In this document: piece by piece, positions 52,713 to 60,321 of the stretch
Layout of the letters: each line of letters begins with the position of its first letter
How positions within the stretch are numbered: the stretch's first letter is position 1
Source: Actinomadura barringtoniae
GTDB lineage: Bacteria > Actinomycetota > Actinomycetes > Streptosporangiales > Streptosporangiaceae
Length of the DNA stretch: 64,000 nt
Assembly (NCBI RefSeq): GCF_017573505.1
Contig: NZ_JAGEOJ010000018.1
Coordinates: 62,001 to 126,000 of the forward strand
Direction of reading: 5' to 3'
Notes under the pieces: model-generated
Databases searched by the model: none
Told to the model about the DNA's origin: nothing
Seen by the model: only the letters and a program-made list of their open reading frames with translations
Made by a program: the position numbers and the translations under genes

Positions 52713-53789
52713 CTAGGTCGTCAGCATGGTCCCCGCGTACGACAGTCCGGCGATGACCACCCACGACGCCAGGCCGAGCACCGCCATCCGCCCGCCCGTC
52801 CGCGTCATCGACGGCAGGTGGATCGAGCTGCCAAGCCCGAAGAGCGCGGCGGCCAGCAGCAGGTGCTGAACGTTCGACGCCGAACCCAGCAGGGACTCGG
52901 GGACCCGGCCGGTCGTGCGCAGCAGGATCATCACCAGGAACCCGGCCACGAAGAGCGGGAGCAGCGGCGGCCGCTTGGTGCTCTCGCCCTCCTCGGACGG
53001 GGCGGCGGTGGCGCGGCGGCGTACGGTCACCGCGATGATCGCCACCAGCGGCGCCAGCATCGCGACCCGCATCAGCTTGACCAGCACGGCCTCCTTCAGC
53101 GCGGCCGGTCCGGCCGTCTGGGCCGCCGCGACGACCTGGCCGACGTCGTGCACGCTCGCGCCGACCCAGCGGCCGAACGCGGCGTCCCCGAGCCCGAGCG
53201 GGTGGTGCAGCAGCGGGAGCACGCCGATCGCGAGCGTGCCGCAGAGCGTCACCACGGCGACCGCGTTGGCGACGTCGCGCTCGTCGCTGCGGGTCGTCTG
53301 GCTGACCGCGCCGATCGCGGACGCGCCGCAGATCGAGTAGCCGGTGGCCACGAGCAGGGGCTGGTCGCCGGGCAGGCCCAGCTTGCGGCCCATCCACAGC
53401 GTTCCGGTGAACGTCACGAGCACGACGCCGAGGACCATCAGGGCGGTGAGCCAGCCCAGGCCGAGCACGTCGGACAGGCTGAGCTGCAGGCCCAGCAGCA
53501 CGATCGCGACGCGCATCAGGCGCTTGGCCGAGACCGAGAGCCCGGGGCGCGCGATGCCCTGGGTCAGCGTCCGTACGGCGGGCACGTGCGCGGCGGCGAT
53601 GCCGAGCACCATCGCCGCGGTGAGCGTCGGGATGGCGGGCACCAGGTCGTGGACCAGCATCGACACCGCCACGCCCAGGGCCGCCAGGCACAGGCCCGGC
53701 GCGTTCCTGCGCAGGCCTGGGGGTACGGACAGGCCCGCGGTGGGGCGGACGAGGGAGCGGGGCGGCCTGGTCCCGAGGGCCTGGCTCAC
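52713..53789 (-). CDS. YeiH/UPF0324-family putative sulfate or sulfite exporter
   Basis: A 358-residue membrane protein of about ten helices. Family features are ALGVAVSMLVHDLVPAIPTLTAAMVLGI, SVSAKRLMRVAIVLLGLQLSL, the GYSICGASAIGAVSQTTRS loop and ASVHDVGQVVAAA. Its start overlaps the cysteine dioxygenase stop (ATGA), so the two are co-translated. Family members are linked to sulfite or sulfate efflux, which suits removal of the sulfur oxidised from cysteine. Confidence 0.87.
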   Translation of the reverse strand: MSQALGTRPPRSLVRPTAGLSVPPGLRRNAPGLCLAALGVAVSMLVHDLVPAIPTLTAAMVLGIAAAHVPAVRTLTQGIARPGLSVSAKRLMRVAIVLLGLQLSLSDVLGLGWLTALMVLGVVLVTFTGTLWMGRKLGLPGDQPLLVATGYSICGASAIGAVSQTTRSDERDVANAVAVVTLCGTLAIGVLPLLHHPLGLGDAAFGRWVGASVHDVGQVVAAAQTAGPAALKEAVLVKLMRVAMLAPLVAIIAVTVRRRATAAPSEEGESTKRPPLLPLFVAGFLVMILLRTTGRVPESLLGSASNVQHLLLAAALFGLGSSIHLPSMTRTGGRMAVLGLASWVVIAGLSYAGTMLTT

Positions 53790-54346
53790 GACTCGGGGTA
53801 GGTGCGTCGGATGCTGCTGCCGAGCCGGGAGATGTCAGCGCCGTACAGATGGATCGAGATCGCCTTCGCCGTACCGGAATTGCACACCCTGTGGATATCT
53901 CCGGGCGGCGCGAACGCCGAGATCGAGCCGGTCGGGTTGACCACGTCCTCGATCGGCACCAGGCGGGACGACTGCCCGTCGGAGGCCAGGAAGTAGCGGC
54001 ACTCGCTCTCCTCGCCCTCGTGCACCCCCGCCACGCACCACGACACGTGATCGTGGATGCAGGTGCGCTGGCCCGGCATCCAGACCAGCGCGACGACCGA
54101 GAAGCTGCCGTCGGGCTCGGCGTGCAGGACGTGCTGCCGGTAGCGCTCCGGGTCGCCCTCGCGCTGCTCGGGCGTGAGCAGGCCGGGGTCGCTCAGGAGC
54201 GGGCGCAGCGCCTCGCCGACCAGGTAGGCGGTCGGCTCGGGGGCCAGCCCGCGGCCGACGATCTCGCGGACCGCGTCGATCACGCTGTCGAGAACGACGG
54301 TGTTCTTGGTGGCGGTGGTGAGTGCGGTCATGACCCCCAGGGTCAT
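53786..54346 (-). CDS. Cysteine dioxygenase-family cupin
   Basis: A 186-residue cupin with the three-histidine iron site: two His in GQRTCIHDHVSWCVAGVHEG and the third in APPGDIHRVCN, plus an acidic residue replaced by the cysteine-dioxygenase pattern. It would oxidise cysteine, or a related thiol such as 3-mercaptopropionate, to the sulfinate. An ATG at 54331 is a possible second start. Upstream lie nested palindromes and a LysR gene, downstream the overlapping exporter gene: a complete thiol-to-sulfite disposal unit. Confidence 0.85.
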   Translation of the reverse strand: MTLGVMTALTTATKNTVVLDSVIDAVREIVGRGLAPEPTAYLVGEALRPLLSDPGLLTPEQREGDPERYRQHVLHAEPDGSFSVVALVWMPGQRTCIHDHVSWCVAGVHEGEESECRYFLASDGQSSRLVPIEDVVNPTGSISAFAPPGDIHRVCNSGTAKAISIHLYGADISRLGSSIRRTYPES

Positions 54347-54353
54347 GACCGGA

Positions 54354-54407
54354 ACCCATAACGTCTAACGACGATCTGTTAGGCCCTTCAAAGGGCTGGT
54401 TATGGGT
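54354..54407. promoter_or_regulatory. Nested inverted repeats (probable LysR-controlled promoter)
   Basis: Outer arms ACCCATAAC (54354-54362) and GTTATGGGT (54399-54407) are perfectly complementary. Inside them CTAAC (54365-54369) pairs with GTTAG (54378-54382), and GCCCTT-CA-AAGGGC (54383-54396) is a perfect palindrome. The block lies between the lysR stop and the cysteine dioxygenase start. Confidence 0.65.
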
Positions 54408-54451
54408 CCTCTAGGGCGGCTCGCCGAGGTCAGCAGCCGACGCGGGGCGGG

Positions 54452-55357
54452 TCAGCAGCCGACGCGGGCGGCGGCGGCCTCCTTGAGCTCGCGCAGGACG
54501 AGCTCGACGGCCGGGATCCGCTGGTGGTCCTTCAGAACGTACGCCGACACCTTGCGCGTCGGCTGCCGCGCCACCACCCGCCCGGTGACCTTGGAATGGC
54601 ACAGGAACGACAGCACCAGGGCGGGCATCAGAGCGATGCCGACCCCAGCCGCCACGAGGCTCTGGACGGCGAGGTTGTCGTCGGTGCTGAAGACGATGTC
54701 CGGCACGTACCCCTCTTCCGCGCACAGGTGCAGGAGGTTGGCCCGGCAGCGCGGGCATCCGGCGATCCACCGCTCGTTCGCCAGATCCTCTAGTCGTACG
54801 GCGTGATGGCGTACGAGGGGATGCCCGGTCGGGAGCAGCACCGTGAGGAGGTCCTCCATCAGCGGGACCTCGAAAAGCTCGTCGGGCAGCTCGGCCTGCG
54901 GGCCCGGATAGGTAAAGGAGAGCGCGATATCGCTTTCCCCGCGTACGAGCCGGTGCAGGGACTCGGGCGGCTCGGCCTCCTGCAGCTCCACCCGTACGCC
55001 GGGATGGCTGGCCAGCAGGCTCGCCATGGCGGTCGGTACGAGAGTGGCGTTCGCGCTGGGGAACGCGCAGATCCGCACCAGCCCGGTCTCCAGCTTGGCC
55101 AGGGCGCGAAGCTGCTGCTGCGCGGCGGCCAGATCGCCGACGATCACCTCGGCGTGCCGGGCCAGGACGGTGCCGGCCTCGGTGAGCTGGAGGCCGCGCC
55201 CGGCCTTGGTGAACAACGGCATGCCGACGGCCCGTTCCAGCGCCTTCATCTGCTGGGTGATCGCGGGCTGGGTGTACCCGAGCGCCCGTGCGGCGCCCGA
55301 GTACGACCCCTCCCGGACCACTTCCTGGAACGTGCGGATGTGCCGAGACTCGAGCAT
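54452..55357 (-). CDS. LysR-family transcriptional regulator
   Basis: A 301-residue LTTR: winged HTH RHIRTFQEVVREGSYSGAARALGYTQPAITQQMKALERAVGMPLF, linker helix, then a two-lobe effector domain with an extra Cys cluster CPRCRANLLHLC near 203-214 that might sense redox state or a thiol. It precedes the dioxygenase and exporter genes on the same strand, which is less common than the divergent layout but still suggests local control. Confidence 0.87.
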   Translation of the reverse strand: MLESRHIRTFQEVVREGSYSGAARALGYTQPAITQQMKALERAVGMPLFTKAGRGLQLTEAGTVLARHAEVIVGDLAAAQQQLRALAKLETGLVRICAFPSANATLVPTAMASLLASHPGVRVELQEAEPPESLHRLVRGESDIALSFTYPGPQAELPDELFEVPLMEDLLTVLLPTGHPLVRHHAVRLEDLANERWIAGCPRCRANLLHLCAEEGYVPDIVFSTDDNLAVQSLVAAGVGIALMPALVLSFLCHSKVTGRVVARQPTRKVSAYVLKDHQRIPAVELVLRELKEAAAARVGC

Positions 55358-55396
55358 GCTCGAATCATAAGCAGAACTTTGAGATGATCCGTGAGA

Positions 55397-56017
55397 TCAG
55401 CTTCGGCGTTTGAGGACCATCCCACCGCCGCCGATCGCGATCACCGCCAAAGCGATCAAGCCGATCCAGAGCCAGCCGTTCGAGCCGCCTCCGGAACTGC
55501 TGCGCTGGCCGGCCTGGGCCGTGGCCGACGAGTTCGCCGCGGGCGGCTGCTGAGCGTCCGGCGCCGGAGCCGCCGACGACCCGGCCGATCCGCCGGACCC
55601 GCCGGACCCGCCGTCTGAGCCTTCCACGGTGAACTTGTAGCTGCCCGTGACCGGGTGGCCGTCGGTGGCGACCACCCGCCAGCCCACCGTGTACGTCCCG
55701 TTCGGCAGCTGGGCCGAGAGCGGCGCGGTGACCTTGTTGTCCACCGCCTGCGCCGCGCCCACGGTGACCTGCTTGTTCGCCGAGTCGGCCAGGACGACCT
55801 TGGGGAACGAGACGGGGTCGGCGTAGGTCAGCTCGATCTGCGACGGCGAGGCGATCGTGGACCCGGACTTGGGGTTGGCCGACGTGAGCGTGGTGTGCGC
55901 CGACGCGGGGGCCGCCACCGAGGCCACGATCATGGCCGTGCCGGCGCCGATCATCGCGAGTTGCCGCATCCTCATCGGGCGCCTCATGACCTGCTGCTTC
56001 ATGACCTGCCGCCTCAT
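55397..56017 (-). CDS. CopC-domain copper-binding membrane protein
   Basis: A 206-residue precursor from ATG 56017, which overlaps the YcnI stop (ATGA). Three in-frame ATGs lie in a 15-base tandem repeat at its 5' end, so 56002 or 55987 could also be used. A signal peptide ends SAHTTLTSANPKSG; the mature N-terminal His and the later VATDGHPVTGSYKF supply CopC-type copper ligands. A Ser/Gly/Pro-rich linker and one C-terminal helix (WLWIGLIALAVIAIGGGGMVL) with a KRRS tail anchor it. It handles copper outside the cell. Confidence 0.87.
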   Translation of the reverse strand: MRRQVMKQQVMRRPMRMRQLAMIGAGTAMIVASVAAPASAHTTLTSANPKSGSTIASPSQIELTYADPVSFPKVVLADSANKQVTVGAAQAVDNKVTAPLSAQLPNGTYTVGWRVVATDGHPVTGSYKFTVEGSDGGSGGSGGSAGSSAAPAPDAQQPPAANSSATAQAGQRSSSGGGSNGWLWIGLIALAVIAIGGGGMVLKRRS

Positions 56018-56730
56018 GACCGGGCGCTCCGCGCCCGCGAGATGCCGTAGCCGCCGACCGCGATGCCGATCACGCCGGCCGCCAGTCCCAGCCCGCCGAG
56101 CAGGCGGGCGGTGCCGTCGTCGGCGCTGTCGGACGCCTTGGACTCGGCCGCCGCCTTGACCGTCGGAGCGCCGCTCGCCCCTGTCGCTGAAGTGTTCTCC
56201 GCGGTTTTGGGGGTCAGTTTCAGGACGGGGGCCGGGTGCTCGGGCTCCTCCTGACCGGGCTGCTGGTCCTGGTCCCACTTGACGACCTCGCCGCCGGTGT
56301 AGGTCTGCTCCGCCGTGAACTTCAGGTGGTCGGTGTCGGTCGGCATCGAGCCCATCGACACGTCGAACTCCTGGAACTGCCCGGCGTCGATCTTGCCGCC
56401 GGACCAGGTGATCCGGGAGACGGCCTCGGTGATCGTGCTGCCCTCGGCCTTGATCGGGGTCTTGAGCTTGGACTTCTCGACCTTGGCCGTCCAGCCGGGG
56501 ACGGGCCGTACGGAGACGAAGGCCAGCGGGTGGTCGGTCGGCAGATCCACCTGGACCTTGGTGGTGCTCGCGTCGTCCCTCTCGTTCGGTACCCGGAAGG
56601 AGACCTTCGCGAAGCCGCCCTGCTCGACCTCGTTCGGGTTGACGGTGACATGGGCGGACGCGGCCGTGGCGAAGCCGATCACGGCGAAGGTGGCGAGGCC
56701 GGTGGTGGCCGCGAACTTGCGGATGGACAT
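56014..56730 (-). CDS. YcnI-family (DUF1775) exported copper-binding protein
   Basis: A 238-residue precursor from ATG 56730 with GGAG upstream. The signal peptide is TTGLATFAVIGFATAASA, and the mature chain begins HVTVNPNEVEQGGFAKVSFRVPNE, where the N-terminal His is the copper-brace ligand. ITWSGGKIDAGQFQEF and a Trp near 110 are also conserved, the latter part of the YcnI site. One C-terminal membrane helix (LLGGLGLAAGVIGIAVGGYG). It is coupled to the CopC gene; the pair probably captures or passes copper at the membrane. Confidence 0.88.
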   Translation of the reverse strand: MSIRKFAATTGLATFAVIGFATAASAHVTVNPNEVEQGGFAKVSFRVPNERDDASTTKVQVDLPTDHPLAFVSVRPVPGWTAKVEKSKLKTPIKAEGSTITEAVSRITWSGGKIDAGQFQEFDVSMGSMPTDTDHLKFTAEQTYTGGEVVKWDQDQQPGQEEPEHPAPVLKLTPKTAENTSATGASGAPTVKAAAESKASDSADDGTARLLGGLGLAAGVIGIAVGGYGISRARSARS

Positions 56731-56809
56731 GGAAACTCCGTTCAGGGGATGTTCGAGGGTGCCTGAGAGACGGAGCGGCCAGTGTGGCCGTCCGTGATGG
56801 GGCGAGAGG

Positions 56810-56940
56810 CGTCCCGCGCTAGGGCGCAGGCGCCACGCGGCGTCCCGCGCGGTCTGCGCGAGGGCCGTTCGGCGTCCCGCGCTGGTGCGCGAGCGCCCCG
56901 GAGGCGGCACCGCGCGCTAGTGCGCGAGTGCCCTCGAACG
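56810..56940. repeat. Imperfect 31-35 bp repeats upstream of the YcnI gene
   Basis: GCGTCCCGCGC begins at 56810, 56841 and 56873, and a diverged copy (GCACCGCGCGC) at 56908. Each is followed by a GCGC-rich palindrome such as GCGCTAGTGCGC. The period is about three helical turns. The block fills the gap between the upstream membrane-protein stop and the YcnI leader. Confidence 0.6.
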
Positions 56941-57519
56941 GAACGGAGGTCCGCGTCGTACGACGTGATGCCTGATCACACGCCCTGGGCGTGCGGCCGG
57001 GACCGGAGTCGCGGCCACCGTGCCGGGGACGGTCGGCGGAGCGGCGGGCTCGGTCAGGAGCAGGGCCAGAACGAGCCTGACCGGCCGTTCGGCCCGGTCC
57101 GCCAGCCGCCTGGTCAGCGCCCAGGCCGCCCGCTCGCCGCGGCGCAGCCACCAGGCCGACAGGATCGCGGCGGCGATGTGGGCCAAGGTCATGGCGTTCC
57201 CGGAGCCGTGCTCGGGCATGACCTGCGCGGGCATCCCGGACGCCGCGTGGTGCACGACGGGGGAGGCCGCCTTGCTGAACAGGCTGTGCAGCACGAACTG
57301 GCCGCCCAGCAGCCCGCCCATGATCGTGGGGAGCGAGCGTTCATGCCCGGCCAGCGCCCCGGCGACCAGCAGTACCCCGGCGAAGCCCACGATGACCGCC
57401 CACGCCGGAATGGACGCCGGGGACATCACCGCGTGGGCGACGGTCGCCAGCGTCATGCACACGGTGGCGAAGACCACCGCGCGCGTCAGGCGGAAGAAAG
57501 GGCTGAGGGTCAGGGGCAT
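56917..57519 (-). CDS. Membrane protein of the copper cluster, function unknown
   Basis: A 200-residue protein with about five helices (VVFATVCMTLATVAHAVM, AWAVIVGFAGVLLVAGALAG, TIMGGLLGGQFVLHSLF, TLAHIAAAILSAWWL, VRLVLALLLTEPA). His and Met residues cluster in the third loop (VVHHAASGMPAQVMPEHGSGNAM), consistent with copper contact. Actinomycete CopC/YcnI loci often include such a protein. Its C-terminal tail is Arg/His-rich and runs into the repeat block at 56908-56940. Confidence 0.7.
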   Translation of the reverse strand: MPLTLSPFFRLTRAVVFATVCMTLATVAHAVMSPASIPAWAVIVGFAGVLLVAGALAGHERSLPTIMGGLLGGQFVLHSLFSKAASPVVHHAASGMPAQVMPEHGSGNAMTLAHIAAAILSAWWLRRGERAAWALTRRLADRAERPVRLVLALLLTEPAAPPTVPGTVAATPVPAARPGRVIRHHVVRRGPPFRSRALAH

Positions 57520-57580
57520 CGCGGGCCTATCGTGTCATATGCCGGGGGTACGGACCGCTCCGCCCTCACGGTTCAACACG

Positions 57581-57624
57581 CCTACATCTTGGGGTGTCCC
57601 AAGATCGGATCATCTAGATGTAGG
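57581..57624. promoter_or_regulatory. Two NrdR-box-like sites
   Basis: Cores CTACATCTTG (57582-57591) and, on the other strand, CTACATCTAG (57614-57623) fit the NrdR pattern CwAnATnTwG. Their centres are 32 bp apart, the spacing usual for NrdR pairs. CCTACATCT and AGATGTAGG also form a long-range inverted repeat, and ATCTTGGG-GTGT-CCCAAGAT lies between. The second site overlaps the 5' strand of riboswitch stem P1. Confidence 0.6.
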
Positions 57625-57919
57625 GTCTTCCTCGTGCTGGTTCGCCCGCGTCGCGGCGGGGTGAGCTTGCGCGGGGCCACACCCGAGTCCCGGTGGCCCC
57701 ACGCTTGTTCACCGCCCGCGGCGTGGGCGTCGTAAGAGGGAACCCGGTGCGGCTGTGTCGACCTGATCGGCTCCGCCAATTCCGGGACTGCCCCGCAGCG
57801 GTGAACGGGAACGACCGCCGTCATGAAGCACTGGCCCGTCGAGACGGGCCGGGAAGCGACGGCCAGTAGGCCGCACCTGTCGCAAGGTGCGTTGCTCGTG
57901 AGTCCGAAGACCTGCCATC
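57617..57919 (+). ncRNA. Cobalamin (AdoCbl) riboswitch
   Basis: Conserved blocks in order: AAGAGGGAACCCGGTG (57734 onward), GACTGCCCCGCAGCGGTGA (57786 onward), the GGCCAGTAGGCC hairpin, and the B12 box GAGTCCGAAGACCTGCC at 57900-57916. Closing stem P1 can pair GATGTAGGGTC (57617-57627) with GACCTGCCATC (57909-57919). About 120 bases of GC-rich expression platform follow before the nrdA GTG. In Streptomyces coelicolor a riboswitch of this kind represses the class Ia nrdABS operon when B12 lets the class II enzyme work; the same logic is likely here. Confidence 0.93.
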
Positions 57920-58038
57920 ACGGTTTCGTCCACATGGCCTCGTGGGAGGGCCGCTGGGCAGGTGCTCGCCGTCACCGGCGTGCCTCTCCTGTTCGCGTGC
58001 GCCCTTTCACGGGCCGGGCTCGCGAGGGAAGAGAGCAC

Positions 58039-60321
58039 GTGACACAGGAACTGATAGCTCCGCCGCTGACCACCGCCATCGAGGCCGAGGTGGCCCGCGC
58101 GTGCGCCGGGCTCGCCGACACCGATCCGCGCCGCGTCCTCGATGCCGTACGCGGGAGCGATGGCCTTGAGCCGGGGGCCTTGCGGGAGCTGGCGATCGGG
58201 GAGGCGGCGGCGCTGGTGGCCGTCGAGCCCGCCTACTCGCGGGTGGCGGCGCGGCTGCTGAGCGCCCACATCGCCGACGAGGCCGCGGCCGAGGGCGTGC
58301 AGACGTTCGCCGACGCGATCGCGGTCGCGCACGCCGAGGGGCTGCTGAACGAGGCGACCGCCGCGTTCGTCGCCGCCAACGCGACCGCGCTGAACGCGTT
58401 GGTGGACGAGGCGGCCGACGACCGTTTCGAATACTTCGGGCTGCGCACCGTCTATGACCGCTACCTGCTGCGCCACCCGCGGACCCGCCGCGTTCTGGAA
58501 CGGCCGCAGTTCTTCCTGCTGCGGGTCGCGTCCGGGCTGTCGGACACGGTCGCCGAGGCCGCCGAGCTGTACGCGCTGCTCAGCACGCTGTCGTACCTGC
58601 CAAGCTCGCCCACCCTCTTCAACTCCGGCGCGCGCCGCCCGCAGCTGTCGTCGTGCTTCCTGCTCGACTCGCCGCGCGACGAACTGGAGTCGATCTACGA
58701 GCGGTACGCGCAGGTGGCGCGGCTCAGCAAGTACGCGGGCGGGATCGGCATCGCGTGGACCAAGGTGCGTTCGCGCGGGTCGCTGATCCGGGGCACGAAC
58801 GGGCACTCCAACGGCATCGTCCCGTGGCTGCGCACGCTGGACTCCTCCGTCGCCGCAGTGAATCAGGGCGGCCGGCGCAAGGGCGCGGCCTGTGTCTACC
58901 TGGAGCCGTGGCACGCCGACGTCGAGGAGTTCCTGGAACTGCGCGACAACACCGGCGAGGAGGCTCGGCGCACCCACAACCTCAACCTCGCCAACTGGAT
59001 CCCGGACGAGTTCATGCGCCGGGTCGAGTCGGACGCCGACTGGTCGCTGTTCGACCCGAAGGAGGTGCCCGAGCTCACCGACCTATGGGGAGAGGCGTTC
59101 GACGAGGCCTATCGCGCCGCCGAGGCCGCGGGCCGGTTCACGCGGCAGGTCCCGGCGCGGCGCCTGTACGGGCGGATGATGCGCACGCTCGCCGAGACCG
59201 GCAACGGCTGGATGACGTTCAAGGACGCCGCCAACCGCGCCTGCAACCAGACCGCCGAAGCGGGCGCGGTCGTGCACCTGTCCAACCTGTGCACCGAGAT
59301 CCTGGAGGTCACCAGCGACGGCGAGACAGCCGTCTGCAACCTCGGGTCGGTGAACCTCGCCGAGCACACCACGTCGCGCGGCATGGACTGGGAACGCCTG
59401 CGGGCCACCGTACGTACCGCCGTCCGCTTCCTGGACCGCACGATCGACCGCGGCTTCTATCCGACCGGTGAGGCCGAGACGGCCAACAACAAGTGGCGCC
59501 CGGTCGGCCTGGGCGTCATGGGCCTGGCGGACGTGTTCTTCAAGCTGCGGCTGCCGTTCGACTCGGCCGAGGCGCGCGAGCTGTCCACCGCGATCGCCGA
59601 GGAGATCGCGCTGGCCGCGTACGGCGCGTCCGCCGAGCTCGCCGCCGCGTTCGGCCCGCACCCCGCGTACGCCAAGACCCGCGCGGCCCGCGGCGCCCTG
59701 CACCTGGACGCCTTCCCTCACGTCTCGCCGAGCCGTACCGCCGAGTGGGACGCCCTGCGCACCCGCGTCGCCGACACCGGCCTGCGCAACTCCCTGCTGA
59801 TCGCGATCGCGCCGACCGCCACGATCGCGTCCATCGCGGGCTGCTACGAGTGCATCGAGCCGCAGGTCTCCAACCTCTTCAAGCGCGAGACGCTGTCGGG
59901 CGAGTTCCTGCAGATCAACAACTACCTGGTCGACGACCTGAAGTCCCTGGGCCTGTGGACGCCCGCCGTTCGCGACGCCGTCAAGCAGGCCAACGGCTCG
60001 GTTCAGGGGATCATCGACCTGCCCGAGGAGATGCGCACCCTCTACCGGACCGCGTGGGAGCTGCCGCAGAAGGCCCTGATCGACCTGGCCGCCGCGCGCA
60101 CCCCATACATCGACCAGAGCCAGTCGCTCAACCTGTTCATGGAGACGCCGACCATCGGGAAGCTCTCCTCGATGTACGCCTACGCCTGGCGCGCGGGGCT
60201 GAAGACCACCTATTACCTGCGTTCCCGCCCGGCCACCCGCATCGCCCAGACCACCATCACGCCGTCGGCCGCCGTCGCGTGCTCCCTTGAGAACCCAGAG
60301 ACCTGCGAGGCGTGCCAGTAA
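58039..60321 (+). CDS. nrdA: Ribonucleoside-diphosphate reductase class I, alpha subunit
   Basis: A 760-residue protein from GTG 58039. It has SSCFLLDSP (first redox Cys), NLCTEILEV with the thiyl-radical region near 420, CNLGSVNLAEH, the substrate-site GLGVMGLAD, PTATIASIAGCYECIEP and a C-terminal shuttle pair in ETCEACQ. The N-terminus enters directly at a helical part (DTDPRRVLDAVRG...PAYSRVAARLL), so the ATP-cone beta strands with the KRDGR motif seem to be missing and dATP overall control may be weak. Stop overlaps the nrdB start (TAATG). Confidence 0.93.
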   Translation: MTQELIAPPLTTAIEAEVARACAGLADTDPRRVLDAVRGSDGLEPGALRELAIGEAAALVAVEPAYSRVAARLLSAHIADEAAAEGVQTFADAIAVAHAEGLLNEATAAFVAANATALNALVDEAADDRFEYFGLRTVYDRYLLRHPRTRRVLERPQFFLLRVASGLSDTVAEAAELYALLSTLSYLPSSPTLFNSGARRPQLSSCFLLDSPRDELESIYERYAQVARLSKYAGGIGIAWTKVRSRGSLIRGTNGHSNGIVPWLRTLDSSVAAVNQGGRRKGAACVYLEPWHADVEEFLELRDNTGEEARRTHNLNLANWIPDEFMRRVESDADWSLFDPKEVPELTDLWGEAFDEAYRAAEAAGRFTRQVPARRLYGRMMRTLAETGNGWMTFKDAANRACNQTAEAGAVVHLSNLCTEILEVTSDGETAVCNLGSVNLAEHTTSRGMDWERLRATVRTAVRFLDRTIDRGFYPTGEAETANNKWRPVGLGVMGLADVFFKLRLPFDSAEARELSTAIAEEIALAAYGASAELAAAFGPHPAYAKTRAARGALHLDAFPHVSPSRTAEWDALRTRVADTGLRNSLLIAIAPTATIASIAGCYECIEPQVSNLFKRETLSGEFLQINNYLVDDLKSLGLWTPAVRDAVKQANGSVQGIIDLPEEMRTLYRTAWELPQKALIDLAAARTPYIDQSQSLNLFMETPTIGKLSSMYAYAWRAGLKTTYYLRSRPATRIAQTTITPSAAVACSLENPETCEACQ

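Noticed and set aside
58039..60321. Class II (B12-dependent) NrdJ, suggested by the riboswitch
   Set aside because: A NrdB gene follows with a one-base overlap, and the sequence has the class I CEACQ tail and NLCTE region.
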